From assembly GCA_018003515.1 (NCBI GenBank), contig JAGNDO010000031.1:5265-57132 (forward strand): a stretch of DNA of 51,868 nucleotides, read 5' to 3'. The number at the start of each line of letters is the position of its first letter. The stretch's first letter is position 1. The translations under genes and the position numbers were made by a program. This DNA is from Caldilineaceae bacterium (GTDB lineage Bacteria; Chloroflexota; Anaerolineae; Caldilineales; Caldilineaceae). Shown here piece by piece: positions 25,946 to 34,552 of this stretch. Below the pieces are notes generated by a model. The model saw only the letters and a list, made by a program, of their open reading frames with translations. It had not been told where the DNA came from and did no database searches.

Positions 25946-27955
25946 ATGACTACACAACGAAAGGGTTCTCTCTTCGTTGCTCTCCTGATCCTGATTGCTG
26001 TGGTCGTGGCTGTCTCCGCCTACTTTGCCCGAGTTGCGAGCGACTCCCAGGAGATCAGAGAGACGGTGGTGGTGGAAACGGTTGTGGCCCAAGAGGTAGC
26101 AGAGATTGTTACCCAAGAGGTCGAAAAGAGTGTCACCCAAGAGGTCGAAGCGGTCATTGAGGTTCAGGCACTGCCCACCTCGCCGCCTTCGGGGCCCAAA
26201 ACCCTCGTCATCTGTCAGGCCCAAGAACCCGACACCCTCTATGAATACGGCGGAAACATGCAGGCAGCCAGCTATGTCAAGTCTGCGCTGGGTTACGACC
26301 TGTATAGCTTCTTCACCAGTGCCGACTTCGCTTATCAACCCGTGGCCCTGGAAGATCTGCCCACCCTGGAGAATGGCGGCGTAGTTCTGGAAAAAATCAC
26401 TATCAATCCTGGAGATGCTATCACCTATAGCGATCCGACCACTGGCGCGGTGATTGCCGACACCACTGCCCTTAACAGCCCCCTGGAGTTGGACCAGATC
26501 GCCATGACCTTTAAGATCCGACCGGGGCTGATGTGGGAAGACGGTGTGCCCATCACCGCTGCGGATTATGAACTCTCCTTCAATCTCTACATGCATCCAG
26601 ACACCCCGAACCCCAGCCGTCTGGCCGGTGAGCGAACCGCCGAATTCACCATGCTTGACGACACCACCCAGGTGGTCAAGCTGCTGCCCGGTCTTGCCCC
26701 CGCAGACTATATCCAGTATATGTGGGATCCCATGCCGGCTCATATTCTCGGCAATATGGCTGCGGGCGATGTCGCCAAGAGCAGCTTTGCCCGATCCCCC
26801 CTCTCTTTTGGTCCTTTCAAGATGGCCGAGTGGGTTGAAGGTCAGTATATCCGTGTCATCAAGAACGAAAACTATTGGCGTGAAGGGTATCCCAAACTGG
26901 ACGAAGTGATCTTCAAGTTTGTCCCGGACGCCAATCAACTCCTGGCCCAACTTCTCAGCGGCGAGTGTGACATGGGGACCGAGGACGGCTTGGTCCTGGA
27001 TCAAAGCCCCTTCTTGGATCAGGCTCAGGCGCAAGGCATTCTAGTCCCCTATTACACGCGTGACACGGTGTGGGAGCATATCGATTTCGGCATAACCTCC
27101 GTGGACGGTCGCTACCAGTTCTTTGGACCTTCTGGCTATACGGATCTGGGCGAACTGGATCTGGCGCATCCGGGTAGTTGGGTGGATACCCCAGCCTGGG
27201 AGGCTGCCAAGAGCGTGCGCAAGGCCTTCGCCGTCTGTATTGACCGCCAGCAGCTGCTTGACGAAGCCCTCTATGGCCATAGCGTTCTCCTCCACACCAT
27301 CATCCCCGAAAATCACCCTCTCTATCCAACTGAGGGTCTGGTCCAATACGCGTACAACCCAGGGTTGGGCAGGGAATTGCTGGCTGCGGCCGGCTGGACC
27401 GAGACCGACGGCGACGATTTTCTGGATCGGAACGGTATCAAGTTTCAGGTCACCCTCAACAGCACGGTCGATAACCCCATGCGTGAGATCATCGCTCAAC
27501 GGGTCCAGGAGGATCTGCGCCTCTGTGGGGTTGATGTCGTCATCGAACTGCTGCCCAACCGTGAGTATTTCGGCGATGGCCCGGACGGCACGCTCTTTGG
27601 TCGCTCCTTCGATCTGGGGGAATTTGCCTGGTTGGTCGGCGTGGCACCCAGGACAAGCATGTACTATTGTGACCAATGGCCTGCCCAGGAGAACGATTGG
27701 TCCGGTTCAAATGACCCCGGCTACTGCAATCCGGCCTATGATCTGCTTGGCAAGCAGGCCGAAGCTACCCTGATCCGCGCGGAACAGAAGCGTCTGTATG
27801 CCCAGGCTCTGGCCATTTTGAGCGAAGATCTGCCTGTATTGCCTCTGTTCCAACGTGTCAGCGTTTCTGCCACCCGGCCCGGTGTGCTGAACTACAAGCC
27901 AAACCCCACCATAGACAGTCCCATGTGGAACATTTGGGAGTGGGATATCGAGTAG
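25946..27955 (+). CDS. Family 5 extracellular solute-binding protein, without lipobox cysteine
   Basis: 669 aa, canonical lobe order: 'KTLVICQAQEPDTLYEYGG', 'MTFKIRPGLMWEDGVPITAA', 'SFGPFKMAEWVEGQYIRVIK', 'NQLLAQLLSGECDM', 'DTVWEHIDFGI', 'SVRKAFAVCIDRQQLLDEAL', 'NPGLGRELLAAAGW'. The N-terminus 'LFVALLILIAVVVAVSAYFA' looks like the usual signal, but the lipobox Cys is missing, so it may be a signal anchor or be cleaved by signal peptidase I. The stalk (~residues 35-75) is a Val/Glu/Gln repeat ('VVAQEVAEIVTQEVEKSVTQ'). AAGGAG precedes the ATG. It follows system B but behind a terminator, so it probably has its own transcription. Confidence 0.93.
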   Translation: MTTQRKGSLFVALLILIAVVVAVSAYFARVASDSQEIRETVVVETVVAQEVAEIVTQEVEKSVTQEVEAVIEVQALPTSPPSGPKTLVICQAQEPDTLYEYGGNMQAASYVKSALGYDLYSFFTSADFAYQPVALEDLPTLENGGVVLEKITINPGDAITYSDPTTGAVIADTTALNSPLELDQIAMTFKIRPGLMWEDGVPITAADYELSFNLYMHPDTPNPSRLAGERTAEFTMLDDTTQVVKLLPGLAPADYIQYMWDPMPAHILGNMAAGDVAKSSFARSPLSFGPFKMAEWVEGQYIRVIKNENYWREGYPKLDEVIFKFVPDANQLLAQLLSGECDMGTEDGLVLDQSPFLDQAQAQGILVPYYTRDTVWEHIDFGITSVDGRYQFFGPSGYTDLGELDLAHPGSWVDTPAWEAAKSVRKAFAVCIDRQQLLDEALYGHSVLLHTIIPENHPLYPTEGLVQYAYNPGLGRELLAAAGWTETDGDDFLDRNGIKFQVTLNSTVDNPMREIIAQRVQEDLRLCGVDVVIELLPNREYFGDGPDGTLFGRSFDLGEFAWLVGVAPRTSMYYCDQWPAQENDWSGSNDPGYCNPAYDLLGKQAEATLIRAEQKRLYAQALAILSEDLPVLPLFQRVSVSATRPGVLNYKPNPTIDSPMWNIWEWDIE

Positions 27956-27971
27956 GTTGATTGTTTTATAT

Positions 27972-28035
27972 CCAAAATAGGACGCAGATTAACGCAGATC
28001 AGCGTGTATCTGCGTTAATCTGCGTCCTATTTTGG
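27972..28035 (+). terminator. Large perfect hairpin after the 25946 gene
   Basis: 28-bp perfect arms (27972-27999 and 28008-28035) with an 8-nt loop. The arm contains the iterated CGCAGAT unit and ends in ATTTTGG. It is probably a terminator, but also belongs to the family of palindromes with iterated units in this window. Confidence 0.6.
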
Positions 28036-28070
28036 TCAGACTGAGAATTTCTGGTTTGGCACACAGGCGA

Positions 28071-28100
28071 TTGACCGGTCAGCTTAAGTGGCGCTATAAT
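28071..28100 (+). promoter_or_regulatory. Strong sigma-70-type promoter
   Basis: TTGACC (28071-28076), an 18-nt spacer and a perfect TATAAT (28095-28100). It lies 80 bp before the small gene at 28181. Confidence 0.75.
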
Positions 28101-28180
28101 GGGATTTAACGACCCTGATGGCATTGTGGCTATCTTTGGTGTTTGCTTGTTGAATGAACAGGCGTCCAGGAGACATGATC

Positions 28181-28444
28181 ATGGTAACCAGTGATTTTTC
28201 GCTTCCGTTTTATGAAGATGTATTGGAGTTTTTGGCTGGTGGTCCTTCCACCCAACAAGTCGTTGAGTATCGTCCATCGGCAGTCGCACAGAAGCGGTTT
28301 AGCGCATTGCTTGAAGCCAATCGTCAGCGCGCCTTGTCCTTGAGCGAAGAAGAAGAACTTGATCATTATGTTCAAATGGACCGTATGTTGTCATTGTTGA
28401 AGGCCAAAAGCTATAAACGACTGGACGCCGCGGATCGGTTCTGA
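28181..28444 (+). CDS. Small antitoxin-like hypothetical protein
   Basis: 87 aa. AGGAG at 28168-28172 is 8 nt from the ATG at 28181, which decides this start over ATGs at 28154 and 28175. After a short N-terminal helix ('PFYEDVLEFLAGGPST'), the segment 'VVEYRPSAVAQKRFSALLEA', then 'LSLSEEEELDHYVQMDRMLS' and 'LLKAKSYKRL' reads as a helical protein like small antitoxin-like proteins of cyanobacteria and Chloroflexota. No toxin gene is adjacent. It has one of the best promoters in the window. Confidence 0.7.
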   Translation: MVTSDFSLPFYEDVLEFLAGGPSTQQVVEYRPSAVAQKRFSALLEANRQRALSLSEEEELDHYVQMDRMLSLLKAKSYKRLDAADRF

Positions 28445-28553
28445 AAAATAGTTTTGTCTGCCATCACCAAGGTGCCGGGTCAGGGGCTGTGGGCGGATTT
28501 TACCGTATACAGCGTGGCCTTTACCGATGGCGCTGGTCTGGCCGGGTGCGGGC

Positions 28554-30335
28554 ATGAGAAATCGAGACAAGATGGTTAAGAGTCAACCCCGTTGGATAGT
28601 GGCTTTGGCTGCCCTGCTCGTGGTGATGCTGCTGGTCTGGGCAGCCATGCGCTGGATCTCAAATTCAGCCTCAAATGAACCGCTCATGGAAACCGCCGTC
28701 CCCGGCGCAACCGTGACCCCACAGCTCCCAGCGTTGCCGACCGCCACCCCCGGTCCCCAGCCACAGCCCGGCGGCACAGTCGTGGAGTTGGTCGCTCGCT
28801 CCGCTGACACGTTCAACCCCCTCCTCACCACCAACCGCACCAGTCTGGCCGTGGCCGCCAAGCTCTACCCCGCCCTCTTGGGCCAAGATCCTCAAACGGG
28901 AACCATTGTACTCACAGGACTGGCTACGGAGTGGACCGTCTCCCCGGATGGCCGCCTCTACACATTCCACCTGACCGACCAGGCGGTGTGGAGCGACGGC
29001 GTGCCCGTCACCGCAGCAGACTTTGCCTTCACCTACGGGGCCGTGGCCGATGCCGGGGTGCAAAGCCCCTACCGCACGGTGACGGAGAAGATCATGGCCA
29101 TCACCACCCCGGACGCCCACACGGTGGTGGTCACCCTGGCCGAGCCGGATTGCGACCTGCCCTATGCCCTCACCCTGCCCTGGCTGCCCAGCCACCGCTA
29201 CGCCCCGGATTTCAGCGACATACGCACCAACCCCCTGAATCTGGCCCCGTCGGTGAGCGCCGGACCCCTGCTTTTTGCCGGAACGGAGGCGGACGGAAGC
29301 GTACGCCTGACCCGCAACCCGGATTTTTGGGCCGGACCGGTCTGGATGGATGGCTGGAGCTATCGGGTGGAAAGCGACCCAGCCCAGCGTTTGACCTTGC
29401 TGGCCACGGGCGAGGCGGACCTGGCCCTGCTGCCCGCCAGCGCCGTCATCGCCGACCCGCCGGGACCGGGGTTGGTGGCCTATGAGTTTGCCGATGACGG
29501 CTATAGCTTTGTGGCGGTCAACTTGGCCGACCCAGGCGAGCCGGTGCCGGGGGTGGATGCGAACGGAGACCCGGTGCATCAGCCGCCCCATCCTGTGCTG
29601 GGCCAGGGGGCCGTGCGTCAGGCCCTGGCCCGCAGCTTGGACGTTGACCGGTTGATCCGGGAGGTCTATGCCGGCTATGGTGAGCGGCTGACCAGCTTTG
29701 TGCTGCCCACGCTTGCCTTCGCCTATGCCCAGGATCTGCCGCCTGTGGCCTACGATCCGGCGGCGGCAGGGGCGTTGCTGGACGGGGCGGGCTGGACGCT
29801 CAACGGAGCCGCCATCCGCCAAAAGGAGGGCAAACTGCTGCGTCTCTCCCTGCTGGTCAACGATGATGATCCCGTGCGGGTGGCCTTGGGCGCGGCCATC
29901 CAAAGCCAATGGCAGGCCGTGGGTTTTGACATTGCTTTGGAAAAAGCCGACTTCGCCCAGGTCACTGGCGCCCTTTTTGATCAAACCTATGATCTGGTAT
30001 TGACCGGGTGGGCGGATCTGGGCGCGGTCCCCACGGATGAACGGTTTTGGCGTGGGGAGGAGGATCTGCCGGGGGCTGGGTTGAACTTTACCAGCTATGC
30101 CAACCCAGAGGTGGCCGCTGCCCTGAGTGCCGCCCGTCATCTCCCCGGCTGTGACCCAACCCAGCGGGCGCAACGCTACACCCAGGCTCAGACCCAAATC
30201 CAAACTGATGCCCCCTATCTCTTCCTCAGCGTACAGAAAACCACCCTGGTCTATGCCGACCGCTGGCTGGGCATCGATCCCGGTCCTTGGGGGTATGACG
30301 GTAATCTGGCCGACTGGTTCTTGACCCTGAAATAA
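28554..30335 (+). CDS. Family 5 solute-binding protein with N-terminal signal anchor
   Basis: 593 aa from ATG 28554 (ATGs at 28527 and 28572 are also in frame; none has a clear Shine-Dalgarno). A single N-terminal hydrophobic segment ('WIVALAALLVVMLLVWAAM') has no lipobox, so it is likely membrane-tethered. A Pro/Thr-rich linker (~35-65) follows. The SBP_bac_5 fold runs in normal order: 'DTFNPLLTTNRTSLAVAAKL', 'LYTFHLTDQAVWSDGVPVTA', 'AGPLLFAGTEADGSVRLTRN', 'GAVRQALARSLDVDRLIREV', 'YDPAAAGALLDGAGW'. It lacks the Val/Glu stalk of the others and has GC-richer codons like the permease-propeller gene at 4981. It could be the missing receptor for that permease pair, which is speculation. Confidence 0.88.
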   Translation: MRNRDKMVKSQPRWIVALAALLVVMLLVWAAMRWISNSASNEPLMETAVPGATVTPQLPALPTATPGPQPQPGGTVVELVARSADTFNPLLTTNRTSLAVAAKLYPALLGQDPQTGTIVLTGLATEWTVSPDGRLYTFHLTDQAVWSDGVPVTAADFAFTYGAVADAGVQSPYRTVTEKIMAITTPDAHTVVVTLAEPDCDLPYALTLPWLPSHRYAPDFSDIRTNPLNLAPSVSAGPLLFAGTEADGSVRLTRNPDFWAGPVWMDGWSYRVESDPAQRLTLLATGEADLALLPASAVIADPPGPGLVAYEFADDGYSFVAVNLADPGEPVPGVDANGDPVHQPPHPVLGQGAVRQALARSLDVDRLIREVYAGYGERLTSFVLPTLAFAYAQDLPPVAYDPAAAGALLDGAGWTLNGAAIRQKEGKLLRLSLLVNDDDPVRVALGAAIQSQWQAVGFDIALEKADFAQVTGALFDQTYDLVLTGWADLGAVPTDERFWRGEEDLPGAGLNFTSYANPEVAAALSAARHLPGCDPTQRAQRYTQAQTQIQTDAPYLFLSVQKTTLVYADRWLGIDPGPWGYDGNLADWFLTLK

Positions 30336-30347
30336 ACTAAACCGAAA

Positions 30348-30399
30348 AATCCACGAATCTCCACGGATTCACACAAATTAAAAAGAAGATTCGTGGATT
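30348..30399. repeat. Intergenic palindrome
   Basis: 13-nt arms AATCCACGAATCT (30348-30360) and complement (30387-30399) around an A/T-rich loop that repeats CCACGGATTCAC. It lies between a binding protein gene and the Nudix gene. Confidence 0.65.
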
Positions 30400-30416
30400 A
30401 AAAGTGAGGCGATCTT

Positions 30417-31082
30417 ATGCAGTTGACCCAACCGATTGAACCCGAAGAGCTGGCTGATCTGGGCCGCCGTTTTGGCACCGTATCCTATCAACACGAACTC
30501 TTGGCGGTGACGGATCCCTTTCTAACCGAGAGCCATCAGCGGCTGCTCACCGACGGGCGGCGGGCGGAGATTTGCTACGTCATGCACCGGGGCGTGCCGG
30601 CGCATGGGATCTTGTTGCATCACAAGGCCTTTTACCCCGGCCCGGCCTTTCGTTTGCCCACGGGCGGGGTGGATCCTGGCGAAGCTGTGTGGGACACCCT
30701 GGTGCGGGAGATCTACGAAGAGACGGGGCTGACGGTGAAGAGCGAGGATGGGGCGGGCGATGGGGCGGGGGGTGTGGTGGGGGGTGTGGTGGTGCAGGAG
30801 TTTTTGGGGGTGGTGAGCTACGATTTTCATCACCAGCGGCTGGACCAGCATTTCAGCTTTGCTACCTATCACTTCTTGGTCCAGGCCCCGGCGCAGGCCG
30901 AACCCCATCCCCTGGACGAAACAGAAAAGGTGGATGGGTGGCGCTGGGCGTCACCGGCGGATCTGCGTACCCAAGCCATCGTCCTGGCCAGCCTGGACAC
31001 CACAGCGCCCGACTGGGCCGACTGGGGCCGCTTTCGCTCCCTAAGCCACCACTTCGTGGCCGATCGGCTGGGGGCAGGATAA
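30417..31082 (+). CDS. Nudix hydrolase
   Basis: 221 aa. A complete Nudix box: G-x5-E-x7-R-E-U-x-E-E-x-G-U is read in 'GGVDPGEAVWDTLVREIYEE' followed by 'TGL'. It hydrolyses a nucleoside-diphosphate-linked compound; the substrate cannot be told from sequence. A Gly/Val-rich loop ('GAGDGAGGVVGGVVVQEF') interrupts the strand after the box and looks like a low-complexity expansion. GAGG lies 6-7 nt before the ATG. No operon partner is apparent. Confidence 0.92.
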   Translation: MQLTQPIEPEELADLGRRFGTVSYQHELLAVTDPFLTESHQRLLTDGRRAEICYVMHRGVPAHGILLHHKAFYPGPAFRLPTGGVDPGEAVWDTLVREIYEETGLTVKSEDGAGDGAGGVVGGVVVQEFLGVVSYDFHHQRLDQHFSFATYHFLVQAPAQAEPHPLDETEKVDGWRWASPADLRTQAIVLASLDTTAPDWADWGRFRSLSHHFVADRLGAG

Positions 31083-31090
31083 CAAAAAAA

Positions 31091-31214
31091 GACTCTGCTA
31101 CAAAAAGCTATTTAACCGCAGAGAACGCAGAGGATTCGCAGAGGAAAAGGCTTTCTTTTCTTTGTGATCTTTGTGATCTTTGTGGCGAAAAGGATCTTTT
31201 TGCAGCAGAGTCAT
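31091..31214. repeat. Inverted repeat with iterated units, left copy of a dispersed 19-mer
   Basis: Arms GACTCTGCTACAAAAAG (31091-31107) and 31196-31212 pair with one mismatch. Between them, GCAGAG recurs at 31118, 31127 and 31138, and CTTTGTGAT recurs twice with period 9. The right arm is part of the 19-mer CTTTTTGCAGCAGAGTCAT (31196-31214), which recurs exactly at 34507-34525. Confidence 0.75.
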
Positions 31215-31227
31215 TTTTGATCAACTC

Positions 31228-31914
31228 CTATCGAAACTGCCCCACGAAATTATGATCAAAGAACAATTCGCACAATTCCACGATGTCGTCGGGTTCGGCC
31301 AGCCAGCGCCAGTCCAGGACTGTACTCATCTCGGTGTCGATGACGCCGGGGGTGGTACGCACCCAGCTCATCATGTAGCCGGTGAGGGCGGCCACATTCT
31401 TGCCCAAGAGCAACAGCATCAGGTCGGCGTCGTCGCTGTGATAGGTGTTGAGCAGCCACACCCGGCGCACATCCGGGTGGGGGGGCAGGTCGATGATGGC
31501 CTGGAAGCAGCGACGATCCATGCCCGGCTGCACGTCGATCAACACGGAAGCGGCGATGGTCTGGCTGCTGGGGCTGACCTCCATCTCCAATTCCAGCAGG
31601 CTGTCGATATCCGCCCGCCCGCTGAAACTGAGCGTGGTGCGGGTCTCGCGTACCCCCTCCACGCTGCGCACCACGTCCAACATAAAGCGGTTAAACTCTT
31701 GCAGATCCCGCACCAGACAGACAAAGCGCAGATCAGCCCGGGAGCGCATCCAGTTTACCCACAGGGGGGCCACCCCGTTGGAATTATAGCTCATCAGGTT
31801 GTTCAATAATTGCTCTCGGGCCACTTCGTCTTTGCCGCTGATGATGTCGGCGTCAACAAAGGCCAGGGCCGTGGAATTACTATGAAATCCGGTATCTGAC
31901 TGGGTAGGGCTCAT
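31228..31914 (-). CDS. Stand-alone protein with two Lrp/AsnC-type ligand-binding (RAM) domains
   Basis: 228 aa from the ATG at 31914, which is 9 nt from AGGAG (an ATG at 31920 is only 3 nt away). Residues ~55-100 ('RFVCLVRDLQEFNRFMLDVV') and ~125-200 ('SVLIDVQPGMDRRCFQAIID', then 'DVRRVWLLNTYHSDDADLML', 'VIDTEMSTVLDW') each read as the beta-alpha-beta-beta-alpha-beta RAM domain of Lrp/AsnC regulators. No helix-turn-helix is present, so it is not itself a DNA-binding regulator. It may bind an amino acid and partner with another protein. Confidence 0.7.
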   Translation of the reverse strand: MSPTQSDTGFHSNSTALAFVDADIISGKDEVAREQLLNNLMSYNSNGVAPLWVNWMRSRADLRFVCLVRDLQEFNRFMLDVVRSVEGVRETRTTLSFSGRADIDSLLELEMEVSPSSQTIAASVLIDVQPGMDRRCFQAIIDLPPHPDVRRVWLLNTYHSDDADLMLLLLGKNVAALTGYMMSWVRTTPGVIDTEMSTVLDWRWLAEPDDIVELCELFFDHNFVGQFR

Positions 31915-31960
31915 GGACATACACTCCTGGTTGGCTGGGTAATGCGAATTGCGTAAAGGT

Positions 31961-31988
31961 ATTGTAATCGCTTTGGCAGGGATTGCAA
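31961..31988 (-). promoter_or_regulatory. Possible promoter for the double-RAM gene
   Basis: On the minus strand, TTGCAA (31988-31983), a 16-nt spacer and TACAAT (31966-31961) lie about 50 bp before the start. Confidence 0.45.
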
Positions 31989-32013
31989 CCCAGGACAGTG
32001 GGACAGATCAAAG

Positions 32014-32047
32014 GAGCGTCGCCGGAGATCTCCGGCGACGCTCTTTT
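32014..32047 (-). terminator. Perfect GC-rich palindrome after the PPC protein gene
   Basis: A 15-bp self-complementary stem GAGCGTCGCCGGAGA (32014-32028 with 32029-32043). It lies 30 bp past the stop of the minus-strand gene at 32073 and before the double-RAM gene. TTTT follows on the plus side. Likely an intrinsic terminator. Confidence 0.65.
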
Positions 32048-32072
32048 CCATCCACTTCAGCGAACCGATCTT

Positions 32073-34073
32073 CTATTGCAGGTTCAGATCCCAGAACATC
32101 TCGCCCTGAAGGAAGGCATCCTCTTCAGCAGTCACGACGGTGCCGTCACAATCCATAGCTGTCAGGGTGTAGGTGTCTGTCAGCAGGGTGACGGTGATGG
32201 TCTCCCCGTCGGCCAGGGGCGTATCCTCGGCCAATAGATTCTCGCCTTCATCCTCCCCGGCCACTGTGGCTGTCACCGTACACACGTCTGCGCCGGTCAA
32301 GTTGTTCACGTCCAGGGTGACCTGGACCAGATCGACCGGGTTTGTCAGGTCGGTGAAGAGGTAGTAGGAGTCGTCGGCGTAGGCCCGGATCTGGATCTCG
32401 TAGAGACCGGGTTCGGCCATGGCCTGGGTAACGCTCTCCACCCCACCGGCACCGGTGCTGGATTGATAGACGACCGTATCTCCATACTTGTTATAGAGGC
32501 TAAGACGTAAATCCAGATCGTTGTCGGCCAGGGAGACCAGGATCAAAGAGAGGATCTGGCCCGGCTCGGTAATCTCTAGCTGGTACAGATCCGTGTTGCC
32601 GTCCAGGAGCGTATTGCGAACATACTCACCCGGCAGCAGGGATGAGGCGGGGCCTAGATTTTCGGCCATGATGCTGAACTCGGTGGGGGTGCCACTGCGC
32701 ACCACGGCGATGTAGTAGGTGCCAGGTTCCGTGACGATAAAGTCGGCGCTGGCGCTGCCGTCATAGCCATAGCCATTCCAGGTGCTGTCCCCAGGGCGGC
32801 GACCGATGTTGATGTCAAAATAGGCATCCTCGGTCTCCGAAAGCACGTTGACCTGAATCAGGGATCCCGTCTCCGTCACGGCAAACTCGTAGTAGACCGT
32901 CTCGCTCTCCACGGTCTCGTCCAGCAAAGCACCGTCAGCCGGTTCGCCATCAGCCAGCACGACGAAGGGTTCACCAGCTTCGCCCTCCACGCTCAGGGTG
33001 AAGGCCGAACTGTCGTCGCCATAACGCTTGACCATGATGTAATAGTCGCCGGGCAACACATTTTCCAGGCTGATCTCTTCTTGGCTGCCGCTTTCGGCGC
33101 TGCTCTCGTAGACACCGCTCTCATCCAGGCCATCGGTGAAGAGCAGATCGAGATCCGCATCATCGCTCTCCCCGGCCAGGGTGATGGTCAGGCTCGTATA
33201 GATCGAGTCCAGGGAGAGTAGCACAAGGGTCTCCTTGGTATCAATATCCAGGCTGTCATCCAAGGAGTCGCCCACCTCTATCTCCCGGGGCAGGCCGCTC
33301 AGGAAGGGGATCAGAGTGAACTCTTGGTTGCGGGCCGCCGGTGTGACAGTGACCTGGTAGTCGCCGCCCAGCGTCCAGAAACGCAGCAGTTGGGTCTCTT
33401 GGGTATCGATATAGTCGTAGAAGTTGGACCCTTCGATGGTCACATAAAGCGATTGATTGGGGTTGGACGAGTCGGCATAGAGGAGTACTTCCTCCGGCAC
33501 GTCCATGGCCGGCACAGAGAGGACGGCAAAGTAGTCATCGGCGGATCGGGCTTTGGTGATGACGATGCCGCCGGGAATCAGTTTGCCCGGCTCTTCTTGG
33601 CTCTGGCGCACTTCGCCAAAATTGCCCAGCACCACAAAGAAGAGCGCGCCATCTTCCACCGCCGTAAAGGTGAGGGTATAGGGACCGGCGGCCAGGGTCA
33701 AATCTGTGTTGGCGAAGACATCGTCGGAGACGATGTTGCCGTCAACATCCGAGACCAGGAGATCAAAGGCCCCGGCGGCCTCTTCATCCACCGCTGAGAT
33801 CAGATAGTCTCCATCTTCGGGCAAGATAACGCCAAAGGCCACGCTGTCACCGCTGGCCACATCGACCTGGGCATATTCGCCCAGCATCAGGGGCATGACC
33901 AGGGGATCCTCGCCTTGGGCCTGGGGTTGGGCTGAGGGTTGGACTGGGGGGTGGGCAAAGACCGGCATCAGTCCAGAGAGCAGCAGGACCAACGTTACTA
34001 TCAAAATTGTCACGGTCTGTTGCATCGCATGCTTGGGGTTTTGGGACGTGTGGGTATGAATCGGTTTACGCAT
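32073..34073 (-). CDS. Secreted protein with repeated pre-peptidase C-terminal (PPC)-like domains
   Basis: 666 aa. AGGAGG 6 nt before the ATG at 34073 supports this start. N-terminal signal peptide ('TVTILIVTLVLLLSGLMPVF', cleavage likely after Ala in 'VFAHPP'). Then a Gln/Pro-rich linker and about five beta-sandwich repeats of PPC type. Typical phrases are 'DGDYLISAVDEEAAGAFDLL', 'LPGDYYIMVKRYGDDSSAFT', 'EPGTYYIAVVRSGTPTEFSI' and 'EPGLYEIQIRAYADDSYYLF'. PPC domains usually accompany secreted peptidases, but no protease domain is seen. It is strongly acidic (Asp/Glu-rich). Probably a surface or extracellular protein of unknown binding role. Confidence 0.82.
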   Translation of the reverse strand: MRKPIHTHTSQNPKHAMQQTVTILIVTLVLLLSGLMPVFAHPPVQPSAQPQAQGEDPLVMPLMLGEYAQVDVASGDSVAFGVILPEDGDYLISAVDEEAAGAFDLLVSDVDGNIVSDDVFANTDLTLAAGPYTLTFTAVEDGALFFVVLGNFGEVRQSQEEPGKLIPGGIVITKARSADDYFAVLSVPAMDVPEEVLLYADSSNPNQSLYVTIEGSNFYDYIDTQETQLLRFWTLGGDYQVTVTPAARNQEFTLIPFLSGLPREIEVGDSLDDSLDIDTKETLVLLSLDSIYTSLTITLAGESDDADLDLLFTDGLDESGVYESSAESGSQEEISLENVLPGDYYIMVKRYGDDSSAFTLSVEGEAGEPFVVLADGEPADGALLDETVESETVYYEFAVTETGSLIQVNVLSETEDAYFDINIGRRPGDSTWNGYGYDGSASADFIVTEPGTYYIAVVRSGTPTEFSIMAENLGPASSLLPGEYVRNTLLDGNTDLYQLEITEPGQILSLILVSLADNDLDLRLSLYNKYGDTVVYQSSTGAGGVESVTQAMAEPGLYEIQIRAYADDSYYLFTDLTNPVDLVQVTLDVNNLTGADVCTVTATVAGEDEGENLLAEDTPLADGETITVTLLTDTYTLTAMDCDGTVVTAEEDAFLQGEMFWDLNLQ

Positions 34074-34552
34074 CGGTCTCCTCCTGGAGCTAGACTAGAA
34101 AATGGATCGGTAAAACAGAGAGACAAGGGTAAAACATGGGATCTGTGGCAGCGACGAGCAACAGAGTGGGAAGGTGACGGAAACAATGCGAATACGGTGG
34201 AACTCTATTGAACACCGAATTCATGGAAATTGCAAGCGTCTTTTTTTTGTGGGGATCGTATCGAATTGGGGCACTTTCAAGTCGGCCACGGGTTCCCAAA
34301 GATTTCACAGGACTTGGCGGTGTGCCGGAATTGACACATTGCCGAGATCCGGGGAAAATACACACTTGTCAATTGAACTCGGCTGCGGACCAATCCCCCC
34401 TTTCCTTGCCGTTGAATCGCTCGACTTCCATGCAAAAACTACGAATGGCACGCACAATAAAGACGAGTTTTCCTGGAAATAATTCGTCAATTTGGTGAAA
34501 TTTGTGCTTTTTGCAGCAGAGTCATCGTTCCGAATTCGGATTATTGTGAGGT
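34074..34552. other. Intergenic region with right copy of a 19-mer repeat
   Basis: About 480 bp between divergent genes, lower in GC than its surroundings. It contains the exact 19-mer CTTTTTGCAGCAGAGTCAT at 34507-34525, also found at 31196-31214. Short open stretches (for example 34208-34498) have no ribosome site or recognisable homology. Confidence 0.5.
34507..34525. repeat. Right copy of a 19-nt direct repeat
   Basis: Exact match to 31196-31214 in the same orientation. The two copies bracket the two minus-strand genes for the double-RAM protein and the PPC protein. Confidence 0.8.

Noticed and set aside
34208-34498. Open frame in the 34074-34552 gap
   Set aside because: No ribosome site, no homology and no coding-like composition.
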